Positions 1 through 5,805 of a stretch of DNA of 7,742 nt are shown one piece after another; the stretch's first letter is position 1; every line of letters begins with the position of its first letter. The DNA is from CAUTXO01 sp963542625. GTDB taxonomy: Bacteria > Campylobacterota > Campylobacteria > Campylobacterales > SZUA-545. Under the pieces are notes generated by a model. The model searched no databases. It was not told the DNA's origin and saw only the letters and a program-made list of their open reading frames with translations. The stretch covers positions 1 through 7,742 of the forward strand of contig CAUTXO010000070.1 of the NCBI GenBank assembly GCA_963542625.1, read 5' to 3'. A program made the translations under genes and the position numbers.

Positions 1-886
1 ATATGACCGTGAGCGTGATTTGCTCGTTGATGACGGTGGATAGCATTGTGTCGCGGAGGGTGGTTGGGTCTGAGAGGCAGATCTTCCAGCCCTTTAGGCT
101 TTCTTGGCGGCAAAAAATGACCTTGCGTTTGTCGCCCTTGAAGTGATAAAACGGCGCTTGATTGTCCGCTTCCCACGCTTTTACAATCGAATTTACCAAG
201 CTAACGACGCCCGGATCTTTACTTAAAACGTATTTTTTATCGCTGTGAGAGACGATTTGATTGGCTTCGTTTATCAAGAAAATGTCGGATTCTGGGTCGG
301 GGGAGAGCTGCGATGTTTCTTTTTGTAGCTCGCTAAATTCCACTTCCGTGCCAACAAAAGCCACCGTTTGACCGTTTTCTTTCACGGGTGAAAAGCCAAA
401 AATCACCAGCTCGCCCGTAATGCGCGATGTAAGCGGCATTGAATAGCTCGTGGCGTCTTTTGCTTGCGCTTCTTTAAACCATTCGCGTGTGCGCACGTCA
501 AGATCTAACACGCGTGCCTTGTTATCGTTGCGCGAGATGTAAAGAATGCGCCCGTCTTTGACAAACGCGATGTATAGCGTGGGAAGTGTGAGCGAAATGT
601 AGGCGTTTTCAATGATGTTTAACGCGCTGCCGTCGTCTTTGTAGGACTTTGTTTTTTCAAAGTGCTTTGCCAGTTTTTCTAGTTGTAGCAAGCGGTCGGA
701 GAGATACGTTTCCACGAACTTCACGCTCGCGTCTAGTTTTTCGTGTTTGACCGCCGCGATGGCTGTGATTAGGTTTGTCTTAGATCCTGAGTAGTTTAGA
801 ATGCCTGAAATTGCAAAAGAAACAACAAGCACAAGGGCTAAAGTAAAACCCACCTTATTTGCCAAACTGCCGTTAATCCATTTCAT
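1..886 (-). CDS. Methyl-accepting chemotaxis protein, N-terminal sensor part (partial)
   Basis: This reading frame is open from an ATG at 886 to the window edge, giving about 295 residues with the C-terminus missing. A short cytoplasmic N-terminus is followed by a membrane segment at about residues 12-30, then a large extracytoplasmic domain that looks like a double Cache (dCache_1) sensor. The diagnostic stretch is LDVRTREWFKEA, with D130, R132, R134, W136 and F137. At the position where amino-acid-binding dCache domains usually carry Asp after a Gly, this protein has GTEVEF with E181, so a canonical amino-acid ligand is not assured. The second membrane segment, HAMP and signalling domains would lie beyond position 1, so a Cache-containing kinase or cyclase cannot be fully excluded. 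The start is supported by AAGGA six bases upstream and by an in-frame TAA 15 codons upstream. The G10 tract in its leader may make expression phase-variable. Confidence 0.85.
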   Translation of the reverse strand, partial: MKWINGSLANKVGFTLALVLVVSFAISGILNYSGSKTNLITAIAAVKHEKLDASVKFVETYLSDRLLQLEKLAKHFEKTKSYKDDGSALNIIENAYISLTLPTLYIAFVKDGRILYISRNDNKARVLDLDVRTREWFKEAQAKDATSYSMPLTSRITGELVIFGFSPVKENGQTVAFVGTEVEFSELQKETSQLSPDPESDIFLINEANQIVSHSDKKYVLSKDPGVVSLVNSIVKAWEADNQAPFYHFKGDKRKVIFCRQESLKGWKICLSDPTTLRDTMLSTVINEQITLTVI

Positions 887-973
887 TGCTTGTCCTTTAT
901 GTTGATTTTTTCGTGAAAATGAAGTGGCTTAATTGGCGATGGTGTGAGTTGAATAGAGGGTAAAACTACTTTG

Positions 974-983
974 CCCCCCCCCC
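974..983. repeat. Homopolymeric C10 (G10 on minus strand) tract
   Basis: Ten consecutive C on the plus strand, reading as G10 in the direction of the chemoreceptor gene and ending 87 bases upstream of its ATG. Poly-G tracts of 8 or more are classic slipped-strand phase-variation sites in Campylobacter. Here the tract is outside any reading frame: the chemoreceptor frame is closed by a TAA between the tract and the ATG. Any effect would therefore be on transcription or the leader RNA. The tract is seen directly; the phase-variation role is inferred. Confidence 0.8.
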
Positions 984-1109
984 GAGCACAAAAATTTTTG
1001 CATTTTGTTTCCTTTTGCTACGCTTTGCTAAGCGTTTCCTTATAAAGCGCTGAAATTTTATAACTGCTTTTCTTAAATTTGCAAATTACACGCGCGCGCC
1101 GCGCAAAAC

Positions 1110-1176
1110 CGCAAGATCTTTGGCGCTAGATCTTAGATCTACCGCGCACTAGATCTTTGGCGGCGGCAAGATCTTT
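1110..1176. repeat. Cluster of five AGATCT motifs
   Basis: Five AGATCT hexamers occur within about 65 bases. Two share the longer context GCAAGATCTTTGGCGC. The cluster is bracketed by similar stretches, GCGCAAAACCGC near 1100 and CACGCAAAACCGC near 1185, suggesting a small local duplication. It sits between the chemoreceptor leader and the ffs promoter. It resembles the larger GATCTT array at 4200-4450. The function is unknown. Confidence 0.6.
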
Positions 1177-1218
1177 GGCGCACGCAAAACCGCGAGCTGG
1201 GCTTTAAGAACTTTGATG

Positions 1219-1224
1219 TATAAT
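1219..1224 (+). promoter_or_regulatory. -10 box of ffs promoter
   Basis: A perfect TATAAT lies 6-7 bases before the start of the SRP RNA helix, where a sigma-70 -10 element should sit. No good -35 box is visible, which is normal for Campylobacter sigma-70 promoters. Confidence 0.75.
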
Positions 1225-1230
1225 TCGCGT

Positions 1231-1329
1231 CCTTTCGGACCTGTGCAATGGATTTTAAAATCAGCGGGTCAGGTAGGGAACTAAGCAGCCCAATTTTATT
1301 ATTTGTGTGCCGCAGGTATCCGAAAGGGC
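1231..1329 (+). ncRNA. ffs: Signal recognition particle RNA, small bacterial type
   Basis: This is the RNA of the signal recognition particle, which with Ffh targets nascent membrane and secreted proteins to the membrane. The conserved domain IV is clear: GGGTCAGG, the three-base stem TAG/CTA (1274-1276 with 1281-1283), a GGAA tetraloop at 1277-1280, then AAGCAGCCC. This reproduces the symmetric internal loop that binds the Ffh M domain. The ends close perfectly: CCTTTCGGA at 1231-1239 pairs with TCCGAAAGG at 1319-1327, and CCTG (1240-1243) pairs with CAGG (1313-1316). The length of about 100 nt fits the small type without the Alu domain. The middle is unusually A/T-rich, including a GATTTTAAAATC palindrome at 1251-1262. 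The exact ends are inferred from the terminal helix. Confidence 0.93.
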
Positions 1330-1340
1330 TTTTCCTTTTA
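1319..1340 (+). terminator. Possible ffs 3' end / terminator
   Basis: The 3' strand of the closing helix of ffs is followed at once by a T-rich run (CTTTTCCTTTT, 1329-1339). The RNA's own terminal stem plus this U-rich tail could work as an intrinsic terminator. The tail is interrupted by CC, so the call is moderate. Confidence 0.4.
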
Positions 1341-1380
1341 ACCCCATTTAAACCGCCAAGATCCGCGAAGCTAGCCGCGC

Positions 1381-2118
1381 TTAAACCGGTTTGGTAAAGG
1401 CAGCGGCAAGGGCTTGGTAAAAGGCGTTACGCACGCCGGCGGCTTCTAATTTTTGCAAGCCTTTTATTGTCGTGCCAGCGGGTGAGCTCACAAGATCCTT
1501 TAAAATGGCCGGATGATTGTGGCGCAAAAGCTTTGCTGTGCCTTCAAAAAGCTCGGCTATTAGCTCGTAACTATCCGCGCGTTTAACGCCGCAAGCTACG
1601 GATCCATCGCTAAGCGCTTCTGCTACTAAAGCAAGCCACGCGGGCGTGCAACCAGCTAGCGCGGAGTAGGCATCAAGATCTTTCTCCGTTTTCACCCAAA
1701 GCCCGCTACCAAAGCCTCGGGCAAGATCTAGCGCTTCTTTTTTAAAGGCTTCATCGCCCGTGATAATCGTCGCAGACGCGCCCTCGTGCGCGCAAATATT
1801 TGGCATAAAACGCACGTAATGGCGCGCTTTTACTATGCCCTTTAGCTCGGCAATCAAAACGCCCGCCATAACCGAAACAACCGCGCCCGCTTCCCCACGC
1901 AAGGGCTCTAGCTGCCTAAAACTTTGCGGCTTGATAGCTAGAATAACCGTCTCGCCATCAAGTTTTTGGGCGCTCTTTACCACGCGCACCGCAGGAAAAT
2001 GCTCGCGCAATTTTTTAGAATTTGCCGCGTTATGATCCACGACCGTAACATCGTGCTTGCTAAGCCCATTTAGCATTGCAAAGCCCATATTGCCGCCGCC
2101 TATTAGTAAGATCTTCAT
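1381..2118 (-). CDS. proC: Pyrroline-5-carboxylate reductase
   Basis: Catalyses the last step of proline synthesis, the NAD(P)H-dependent reduction of 1-pyrroline-5-carboxylate to L-proline in the cytoplasm. At 245 aa it is slightly shorter than the usual 260-280. The N-terminal Rossmann fold has GGGNMG at residues 7-12. Other family blocks are AIKPQ (61-65), RFMPN (103-107), and ALAGCTPAW (153-161), where many members have a Ser-Gly-Pro-Ala version. The C-terminal family signature starts at SSPAGTTIKGL (211-221) and ends in the LEAAGVRNAF block. The ATG overlaps the stop of the upstream histidine kinase as ATGA, so translation is probably coupled and proC appears to be the third gene of the two-component operon. 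The pairing of proline synthesis with a sensor system looks like operon economy rather than a proven link. The gene converges on ffs. Confidence 0.95.
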   Translation of the reverse strand: MKILLIGGGNMGFAMLNGLSKHDVTVVDHNAANSKKLREHFPAVRVVKSAQKLDGETVILAIKPQSFRQLEPLRGEAGAVVSVMAGVLIAELKGIVKARHYVRFMPNICAHEGASATIITGDEAFKKEALDLARGFGSGLWVKTEKDLDAYSALAGCTPAWLALVAEALSDGSVACGVKRADSYELIAELFEGTAKLLRHNHPAILKDLVSSPAGTTIKGLQKLEAAGVRNAFYQALAAAFTKPV

Positions 2119-2969
2119 CGCTCGTCGTCCTTTGTCAAATTAAAATCAAGCCTAAAAGTTGTGCCCTGCCCCGGCGCGGAGCTAAGCCCTATCGCCACCT
2201 TTTGGCTATCGCAAAACTCCTTAACAAGGCTAAGCCCAATCCCGCTGCCACACGTTTTGCCCGCGCCTTGATAGTAGCGGTTGAAAATATTGGCAAGATC
2301 TTGCGCTTCTATCCCACAGCCCTTATCCGCCACGCTCAAAACGCCGTCTTTTAGGCTCACGGCAATTGGCGTGTGCGGCGGGCTATACTTTATGGCGTTG
2401 CCGATTAGGTTATCAAAACAATGCTTTAGCCCCATTTCATCGACATTCACGTAAAAGCTCTCAAGATCTAGCACAAAGCGCGACGGATCTGGCGCATAAA
2501 AAAGCTCCAGCCTTTTACGCACAAAGGCGGCAAGATCTAGGCTCTTTTTTTGCGGCTCTTTAATCTCTTTTTTAATGGCGTATTCAAGCTCTTCGTAAAG
2601 CTCAACGAGCCTATCGCTTGCCTTTAGGATCCTATCTAGCCGCACGTCGCCATCGCCCCCCGCGCGCTTACGCAAAAGATAAACGTTGCCTTTAATGGTG
2701 GCGACGGGAATGTTTAGCTCGTGCAGAGTGTTTTTGGTGATCTTACGCAACAGGGCGTGCGTGGAAAATGAAAACGCCAAAGCGTGCTTAGCCAGCAAAA
2801 ACCCAAGCGGCAAAGATAAAACAAAAGCGGCGTTTGCGGCATACAAAAAAACCGTTTCACTAAAGCCCCAAAGGCTCATCGCGCCGTAAATAAAGATAAA
2901 AATCGCCACCACGCAAAAGGTAAAAAGCGTAAGCGTGCTAATTAATAGTTCTTTTTCAGTTTGCTTCAA
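2115..2969 (-). CDS. Membrane sensor histidine kinase of a two-component system
   Basis: An inner-membrane sensor kinase of 284 aa that should phosphorylate the response regulator encoded just upstream. Two membrane segments (about residues 10-34 and 39-62) are separated by a very short loop, so there is no periplasmic sensor domain, and no HAMP domain is evident. The HisKA domain carries the phospho-acceptor His in LHELNIP (H83). The ATPase domain shows the N box (NLIGNAIKYS, from N187), G1 box (DKGCGI, 215-220), F-box-like IFNRYYQG (from 228) and G2 box (GSGIGLSLVK, 241-250), so all catalytic motifs look intact. The start is TTG at 2969, preceded by GGTGGGG and overlapping the regulator's end by 14 bases. 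The next internal Met (31) would remove the first membrane segment, which supports TTG. The stimulus is unknown; the architecture suggests membrane-internal or partner-mediated sensing. Confidence 0.92.
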   Translation of the reverse strand: MKQTEKELLISTLTLFTFCVVAIFIFIYGAMSLWGFSETVFLYAANAAFVLSLPLGFLLAKHALAFSFSTHALLRKITKNTLHELNIPVATIKGNVYLLRKRAGGDGDVRLDRILKASDRLVELYEELEYAIKKEIKEPQKKSLDLAAFVRKRLELFYAPDPSRFVLDLESFYVNVDEMGLKHCFDNLIGNAIKYSPPHTPIAVSLKDGVLSVADKGCGIEAQDLANIFNRYYQGAGKTCGSGIGLSLVKEFCDSQKVAIGLSSAPGQGTTFRLDFNLTKDDER

Positions 2970-3612
2970 GTTTATACCCCACCGAGCGGATATTTACGAT
3001 GCGTTTTGCGCCCAAAATGTTGTTTAGCAAATTCACATAAACCCGCACGGCACCGCAGCTAGCGGGCTTTGATTTGTAAAGCTCGTCTTCTATTGCTTCC
3101 TTTGTAACAAGCTTGCCGATGTTTGCGCTAAGCAAGGCAAGCAGCGCGCGCGGCATTGCGCCAAGATCTATGAAGGCGCCGTCTTTGTAAAGGGATTTTT
3201 GCGCTTGGTCAAAGGTAAAGCCACCGCCAAGATCTACGCAAAAAGACTTGCCAGCTCTTTTCAAAACGGCGTTTATTCTAGCTAGGAGCTCGTCAAAATC
3301 AACGGGTTTACTTAAAAAATCATCGCCGCCAATCTCAAAAGATCTAAGCAGGCTTTGCTTGTCGCGCCTTGAAGTTAGAAAAAGCGCGGGGCTGTTGTTT
3401 TTTGCGCCTCTTATGTCTTTTAGCGCGCTAAGCCCGCTCTCGCCTGGCAAATTCACGTCAAATAAGAAAAGGTCGAAGTTTTCTTCATAGGCTCTAACCT
3501 TGGCGTCAAAAGCGTTTGTTGCAAGCGTGACTTGGAAGTTTTCATCCTCTAAAAATTCTTTCAAAGTTTCGCCAAAAAGCGCGTCGTCTTCTAAAATAAG
3601 CACTTTATACAC
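2956..3612 (-). CDS. OmpR/PhoB-family response regulator
   Basis: A DNA-binding response regulator of 218 aa, first gene of the regulator-kinase-proC operon. The receiver domain (about 1-118) has the acidic pocket E8, D9, D10, the phospho-acceptor D52 in FDVNLPG, T80 in LFLTS, and K102 in the SKP motif. The C-terminal part (about 125-215) is a winged-helix domain ending in a typical IRSVGYKL stretch. Its recognition-helix region reads AVRVYVNLLNNIL and is less basic than in many OmpR relatives. The start is a GTG at 3612 with AAAGAGA shortly upstream; the protein begins right at the first receiver strand (YKVLILEDD), which supports it. A perfect TATAAT lies on this strand at 3644-3649. The regulon cannot be read from the sequence. 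Autoregulation and control of the divergent FlgP-like gene are plausible inferences. Confidence 0.94.
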   Translation of the reverse strand: MYKVLILEDDALFGETLKEFLEDENFQVTLATNAFDAKVRAYEENFDLFLFDVNLPGESGLSALKDIRGAKNNSPALFLTSRRDKQSLLRSFEIGGDDFLSKPVDFDELLARINAVLKRAGKSFCVDLGGGFTFDQAQKSLYKDGAFIDLGAMPRALLALLSANIGKLVTKEAIEDELYKSKPASCGAVRVYVNLLNNILGAKRIVNIRSVGYKLEAN

Positions 3613-3643
3613 TTTGTCTCTTTAAAAAAAATTTTTTCAAACG

Positions 3644-3649
3644 ATTATA
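3644..3649 (-). promoter_or_regulatory. -10 box of response regulator operon
   Basis: TATAAT reads on the minus strand in the 67-base divergent intergenic region, 32 bases before the GTG start. A transcript from it would have a leader of about 25 bases containing an A/T-only palindrome (AAAAAATTTTTT core on plus, 3626-3637). No clear -35 box is seen. Confidence 0.6.
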
Positions 3650-3654
3650 GGCTT

Positions 3655-3660
3655 TATATT
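3655..3660 (+). promoter_or_regulatory. Possible -10 box of FlgP-like gene
   Basis: TATATT, one mismatch from TATAAT, lies 19 bases before the ATG, within a few bases of the opposing -10 box at 3644-3649. The two promoters would compete or be co-regulated. AAGG at 3670-3673 serves as ribosome binding site. No sigma-54 (GG-N10-GC) or sigma-28 pattern is evident, although flagellar genes in this group often use them. Confidence 0.4.
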
Positions 3661-3679
3661 TTTAAAACGAAGGTTTTTT

Positions 3680-4198
3680 ATGAAAAATCGTATCGTAACG
3701 GCTTGGCTGTGCGCGCTTGCTGGCGTTTCGTTTTTAGGCGGCGCAGAAAATGATGAAATGTTTGAAAGCACCAAAATGCAAGCTAGCAACGCCCCGCAAA
3801 GAGAAATGCAAAAGCCGCAGTCAAACGACGATGATTTCATAATAGCCAACGCTCCGACACTAAAACCAACAAACATCATAACCGTGCGCGCCATTGGTAT
3901 GGGCGTGGCGCCGCAAAACACAATCAGCCCCTCTCAAGCGCTAGCAATGGCAAAACGCGCCGCGATAGTTGATGCTTACCGTCAGCTTGGGGAAAAATTG
4001 CACGGAATTCGCATCACAGCAAGCGATACGATAAAAGACGCAATGCTAAATCACTCCGTCATCAAAGCGCAAGTTTATAGCCTTGTGCGCGGGGCGGACG
4101 TGGTGGAAACCATTTACGAAAACGGGCTTTGCCAAGTGGAAATGGAAGTAAAAATAGACGGCAGAAGGTGGTATTACTTCTTAGCTAACGGGCTTTAG
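3680..4198 (+). CDS. LPP20-family exported protein, FlgP-like
   Basis: An exported protein of 172 aa with an N-terminal signal sequence (hydrophobic to about residue 21). The C-terminal two thirds match the LPP20/FlgP family as I know it: ALAMAKRAAIVDAYRQLGE, HGIRI, an ML-N-V block, VRGADVVE, and an alternating CQVEMEVKID strand. In Campylobacter and Vibrio, FlgP is an outer-membrane protein forming part of the basal disk around the flagellar motor, and the length is close to C. jejuni FlgP. However, FlgP and LPP20 are typically lipoproteins. Here the only Cys in the signal region (C11 in AWLCALAG) is not in a good lipobox, and a signal peptidase I site after GGA (residue 22) fits better. The middle region (23-60) is polar and low-complexity. 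The next gene is not flgQ, so I leave the symbol blank. A different LPP20 paralogue is possible. Confidence 0.8.
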   Translation: MKNRIVTAWLCALAGVSFLGGAENDEMFESTKMQASNAPQREMQKPQSNDDDFIIANAPTLKPTNIITVRAIGMGVAPQNTISPSQALAMAKRAAIVDAYRQLGEKLHGIRITASDTIKDAMLNHSVIKAQVYSLVRGADVVETIYENGLCQVEMEVKIDGRRWYYFLANGL

Positions 4199-4461
4199 GC
4201 GCTGGACTTGCGCGGATCTGGAGCTAGACTTGGCACAAGATCTTGGCGATCTTGGGGTGCAGATCTTAGGGGCTTGGATCTTTGCCAGCGCTTGGGTCTT
4301 GAGCGTTAGATCTTGCAAGGCTTTGGCGCGGGATCTAACGGATCTTGCAGCGTAGATCTTGGCGCAAGATCTAAGCAGACCGCGGCTTGGATCTAGGGCG
4401 TTAGATCTTGACTAGATCTTAAGCGTAGGATCTTAGTGCGCGGGATCTCCGCACCGCAGCC
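4199..4461. repeat. Degenerate tandem array of GATCTT-centred units
   Basis: This 263-base gap between convergent genes has no credible gene. It contains 15 GATC sites (first at 4215, last at 4444), about one expected by chance, and almost all continue as GATCT. The spacing is mostly 9-15 bases, with some of 22-32. The stretch can be parsed as roughly 16 imperfect units that begin near GCG and end in GATCTTG, for example GCACAAGATCTTG, GCGTAGATCTTG and GCGCAAGATCTA. Since AGATCT is a palindrome, individual units can form small hairpins on either strand and might help end transcription of the two convergent genes. The origin may be slippage and expansion of a genome-wide enriched motif. The function is inferred only. 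Confidence 0.8.
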
Positions 4462-5229
4462 TTAATACATTCCGTAAATTACATTTAAAATAGCGCTTAG
4501 CTCTTGCTTAAACACCACAGCCATTGAACTTAAAACTATCACAAGCACCAAAAACGCAATCGCGATTTTTACCGGAAAGCCGATGACTAAAAGATTAAAC
4601 GACGGCATTGTCTTCATAATCATACCGAAGATGATGTCTGACAAAAGCGAAAGCGCGACGATTGGAAAGCCTATGCTAAAGCCGATGACAAAAAGCGACG
4701 CCATAGATTTGATGGCGTAGCCTAAGAAGTTGCCGTTAAACAAAAACGCGCCCAAATGCACGCTGGCAACGCTTGATGAAACAAAGGCAATCACGCTGTG
4801 ATGAAAATCCCCGACGACAAACAGCATAAGCGCGAAATAATTCGTAAATCTACTCATAAGCGTTGAAGTTACGCCGCTTTGCGGGTCAAACGAGCTTGCC
4901 ATAGAAAAGCCCATCACAAAAGAAATCAGCTCGCCGGCTAGCTGCATTGCGCCAAAAATCGCGCTTAGCAAAAAGCCGATTGCCATACCGAAAAAAACCT
5001 CCGTAATCACAGCAACGAGCGTGTTTGCGGCGTTTGGCTCAAAGGCTAGCGGCGGGGTGAGCGGATACAGCACAACGCTAAAAATAAGGGCAAAGGCGGC
5101 TTTAATTGTCGGGAAAAAGGTCGTAGAATTAAAAAAGGGGTAGAAAACAAAAACCGCGCCAATGCGTATAAAAAGGAGCAAAAAATTCACAATGTTTGCG
5201 TCCGTTAAAAAGGCGGTAAATTCTGTCAT
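4462..5229 (-). CDS. fliR: Flagellar biosynthesis protein FliR
   Basis: A 255-aa polytopic membrane protein of the flagellar type III export gate, where FliR assembles with FliP and FliQ into the export pore at the base of the flagellum. The length matches the family (about 255-265). Some six hydrophobic segments are visible. Family landmarks include PFF and P40 near the N-terminus, QLAGELISFVMGFSMA (96-111) followed by FDPQSG (114-119), DFHHSVI (141-147, usually DGHH), and KTMPSFNLLVIGFPVKI (206-222). The last normally reads MPQMNVF-IGFP-KI, so it is slightly divergent. The start ATG lies 21 bases past the stop of the putative lipoprotein gene on the same strand. No clear Shine-Dalgarno sequence precedes it, suggesting co-transcription and re-initiation. 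The gene contains no GATC at all, unlike most neighbours. Confidence 0.95.
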   Translation of the reverse strand: MTEFTAFLTDANIVNFLLLFIRIGAVFVFYPFFNSTTFFPTIKAAFALIFSVVLYPLTPPLAFEPNAANTLVAVITEVFFGMAIGFLLSAIFGAMQLAGELISFVMGFSMASSFDPQSGVTSTLMSRFTNYFALMLFVVGDFHHSVIAFVSSSVASVHLGAFLFNGNFLGYAIKSMASLFVIGFSIGFPIVALSLLSDIIFGMIMKTMPSFNLLVIGFPVKIAIAFLVLVIVLSSMAVVFKQELSAILNVIYGMY

Positions 5230-5250
5230 AGAAAGACTTGCTAGCTTGCC

Positions 5251-5736
5251 CTACTCTTTTGTAAAACTAAACTCTAGCGCCTTAGCGGCTTCCTTGCTTG
5301 CAAATCTAAGCTTCAAAACGCGCGCGGCGCTTGGCTTAAACCGCACAATGTAATAAAGGCTCCATCTATCCACAAAAGGCGCTAGCTTTAGAATGGTATC
5401 GTCATCGCTAAGGCGGGTTTTTGTGTAGGTGAAATTGCCGCTAAGATCTAGGCTAAAAAGCGGATTATCCAAGCCGCGTTTTGATTGTTCTTTAAAATCG
5501 CCCGGGATATAAACGCCGGCTAAAAAATACTCGCCGTCTGCGTATCTACCATCTTTTGGCGGCAAATACACGGCGCTAAAAATCGCCTTTGTCTCAAAGC
5601 CGCTAACTATCTCGCCCTTGTTTGAATTTTCAAGCTCTTTGTAGTAGCGCTCGTCGTTTGTCAGCACGCTATAAGCAGACGTCCCGCAAGAGCTAAAAAA
5701 GCCCGCCGCTAAAAGGACTAAAAGGAATTTTCTCAT
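5251..5736 (-). CDS. Putative lipoprotein of unknown function
   Basis: A 161-aa protein I do not recognise as a named family. It starts with a typical short lipoprotein signal: basic RK, a hydrophobic core (LLVLLAAGFF) and then SSC with C17 as the likely lipidated Cys. Phe at -3 makes the lipobox slightly unusual. The mature part is mixed alpha/beta with many aromatic residues and alternating strands (for example AIFSAVYLPP, EYFLAGVYIPGDF, SLYYIVRF), consistent with a small beta-rich periplasmic or outer-membrane-anchored domain. No membrane segment follows the signal. It lies directly upstream of fliR (21-base gap) on the same strand, so a link to the flagellum or envelope is possible but not shown. 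It has one AGATCT motif near 5443. The ATG is preceded by AGG at a close spacing. Confidence 0.75.
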   Translation of the reverse strand: MRKFLLVLLAAGFFSSCGTSAYSVLTNDERYYKELENSNKGEIVSGFETKAIFSAVYLPPKDGRYADGEYFLAGVYIPGDFKEQSKRGLDNPLFSLDLSGNFTYTKTRLSDDDTILKLAPFVDRWSLYYIVRFKPSAARVLKLRFASKEAAKALEFSFTKE

Positions 5737-5770
5737 AAGCCTAAACTCTTAAAAATTATTTGCGATAGGC

Positions 5771-5776
5771 TACAAT
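5771..5776 (+). promoter_or_regulatory. Possible -10 box of fbp operon
   Basis: TACAAT, one mismatch from consensus, lies in the 69-base divergent region between the lipoprotein gene and fbp, 29 bases before the fbp ATG. This would give a leader of about 22 bases. The ribosome binding site is weak (AAGTGAG). The opposing promoter for the lipoprotein-fliR pair must lie in the same 69 bases, but I cannot place it with confidence. Confidence 0.5.
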
Positions 5777-5805
5777 ATTACAGCTAAATTAAAAGTGAGT
5801 TCATA

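Larger units (their letters stand above)
887..1218. other. Intergenic region between chemoreceptor and ffs
   Basis: I see no gene of credible length on either strand in this stretch. It holds the leader of the minus-strand chemoreceptor gene, a C10 tract at 974-983, a short hairpin (CGCTT-TGCT-AAGCG at 1021-1034), a 12-bp palindrome AATTTGCAAATT at 1076-1087, and a cluster of AGATCT motifs at about 1112-1175. The right end passes directly into the ffs promoter. Confidence 0.7.

Noticed and set aside
974..983. Phase-variable contingency tract inside a coding region
   Set aside because: No reading frame of useful length spans it on either strand; the chemoreceptor frame has a stop between the tract and its ATG.
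1021..1034. Hairpin CGCTT-TGCT-AAGCG as a terminator
   Set aside because: The stem has only five pairs, lacks a U-run on either strand, and no gene ends nearby.
1363..1380. Intrinsic terminator of proC
   Set aside because: An imperfect GC-rich palindrome around GCTAGC follows the stop codon, but the stem is interrupted and no T-run follows on the minus strand.
1835..2889. Several plus-strand ORFs of 65-92 codons opposite proC and the histidine kinase
   Set aside because: They lie antisense to genes with intact family motifs, show no recognisable domain and have no good ribosome binding sites.
3637..3921. Minus-strand ORF of 94 codons opposite the FlgP-like gene start
   Set aside because: It is antisense to a convincing signal-peptide gene and covers the divergent promoters; its hydrophobic translation is a by-product of the opposite strand.
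4199..4310. C-terminal extension or pseudogene remnant of the FlgP-like gene
   Set aside because: The frame stays open for about 36 codons past the TAG, but the peptide is a low-complexity product of the GATCTT repeat, and the family already ends near the TAG.
4199..4461. CRISPR array
   Set aside because: Repeat units are short, degenerate and irregularly spaced, without identical repeats of 24-37 bases or unique spacers of constant length.
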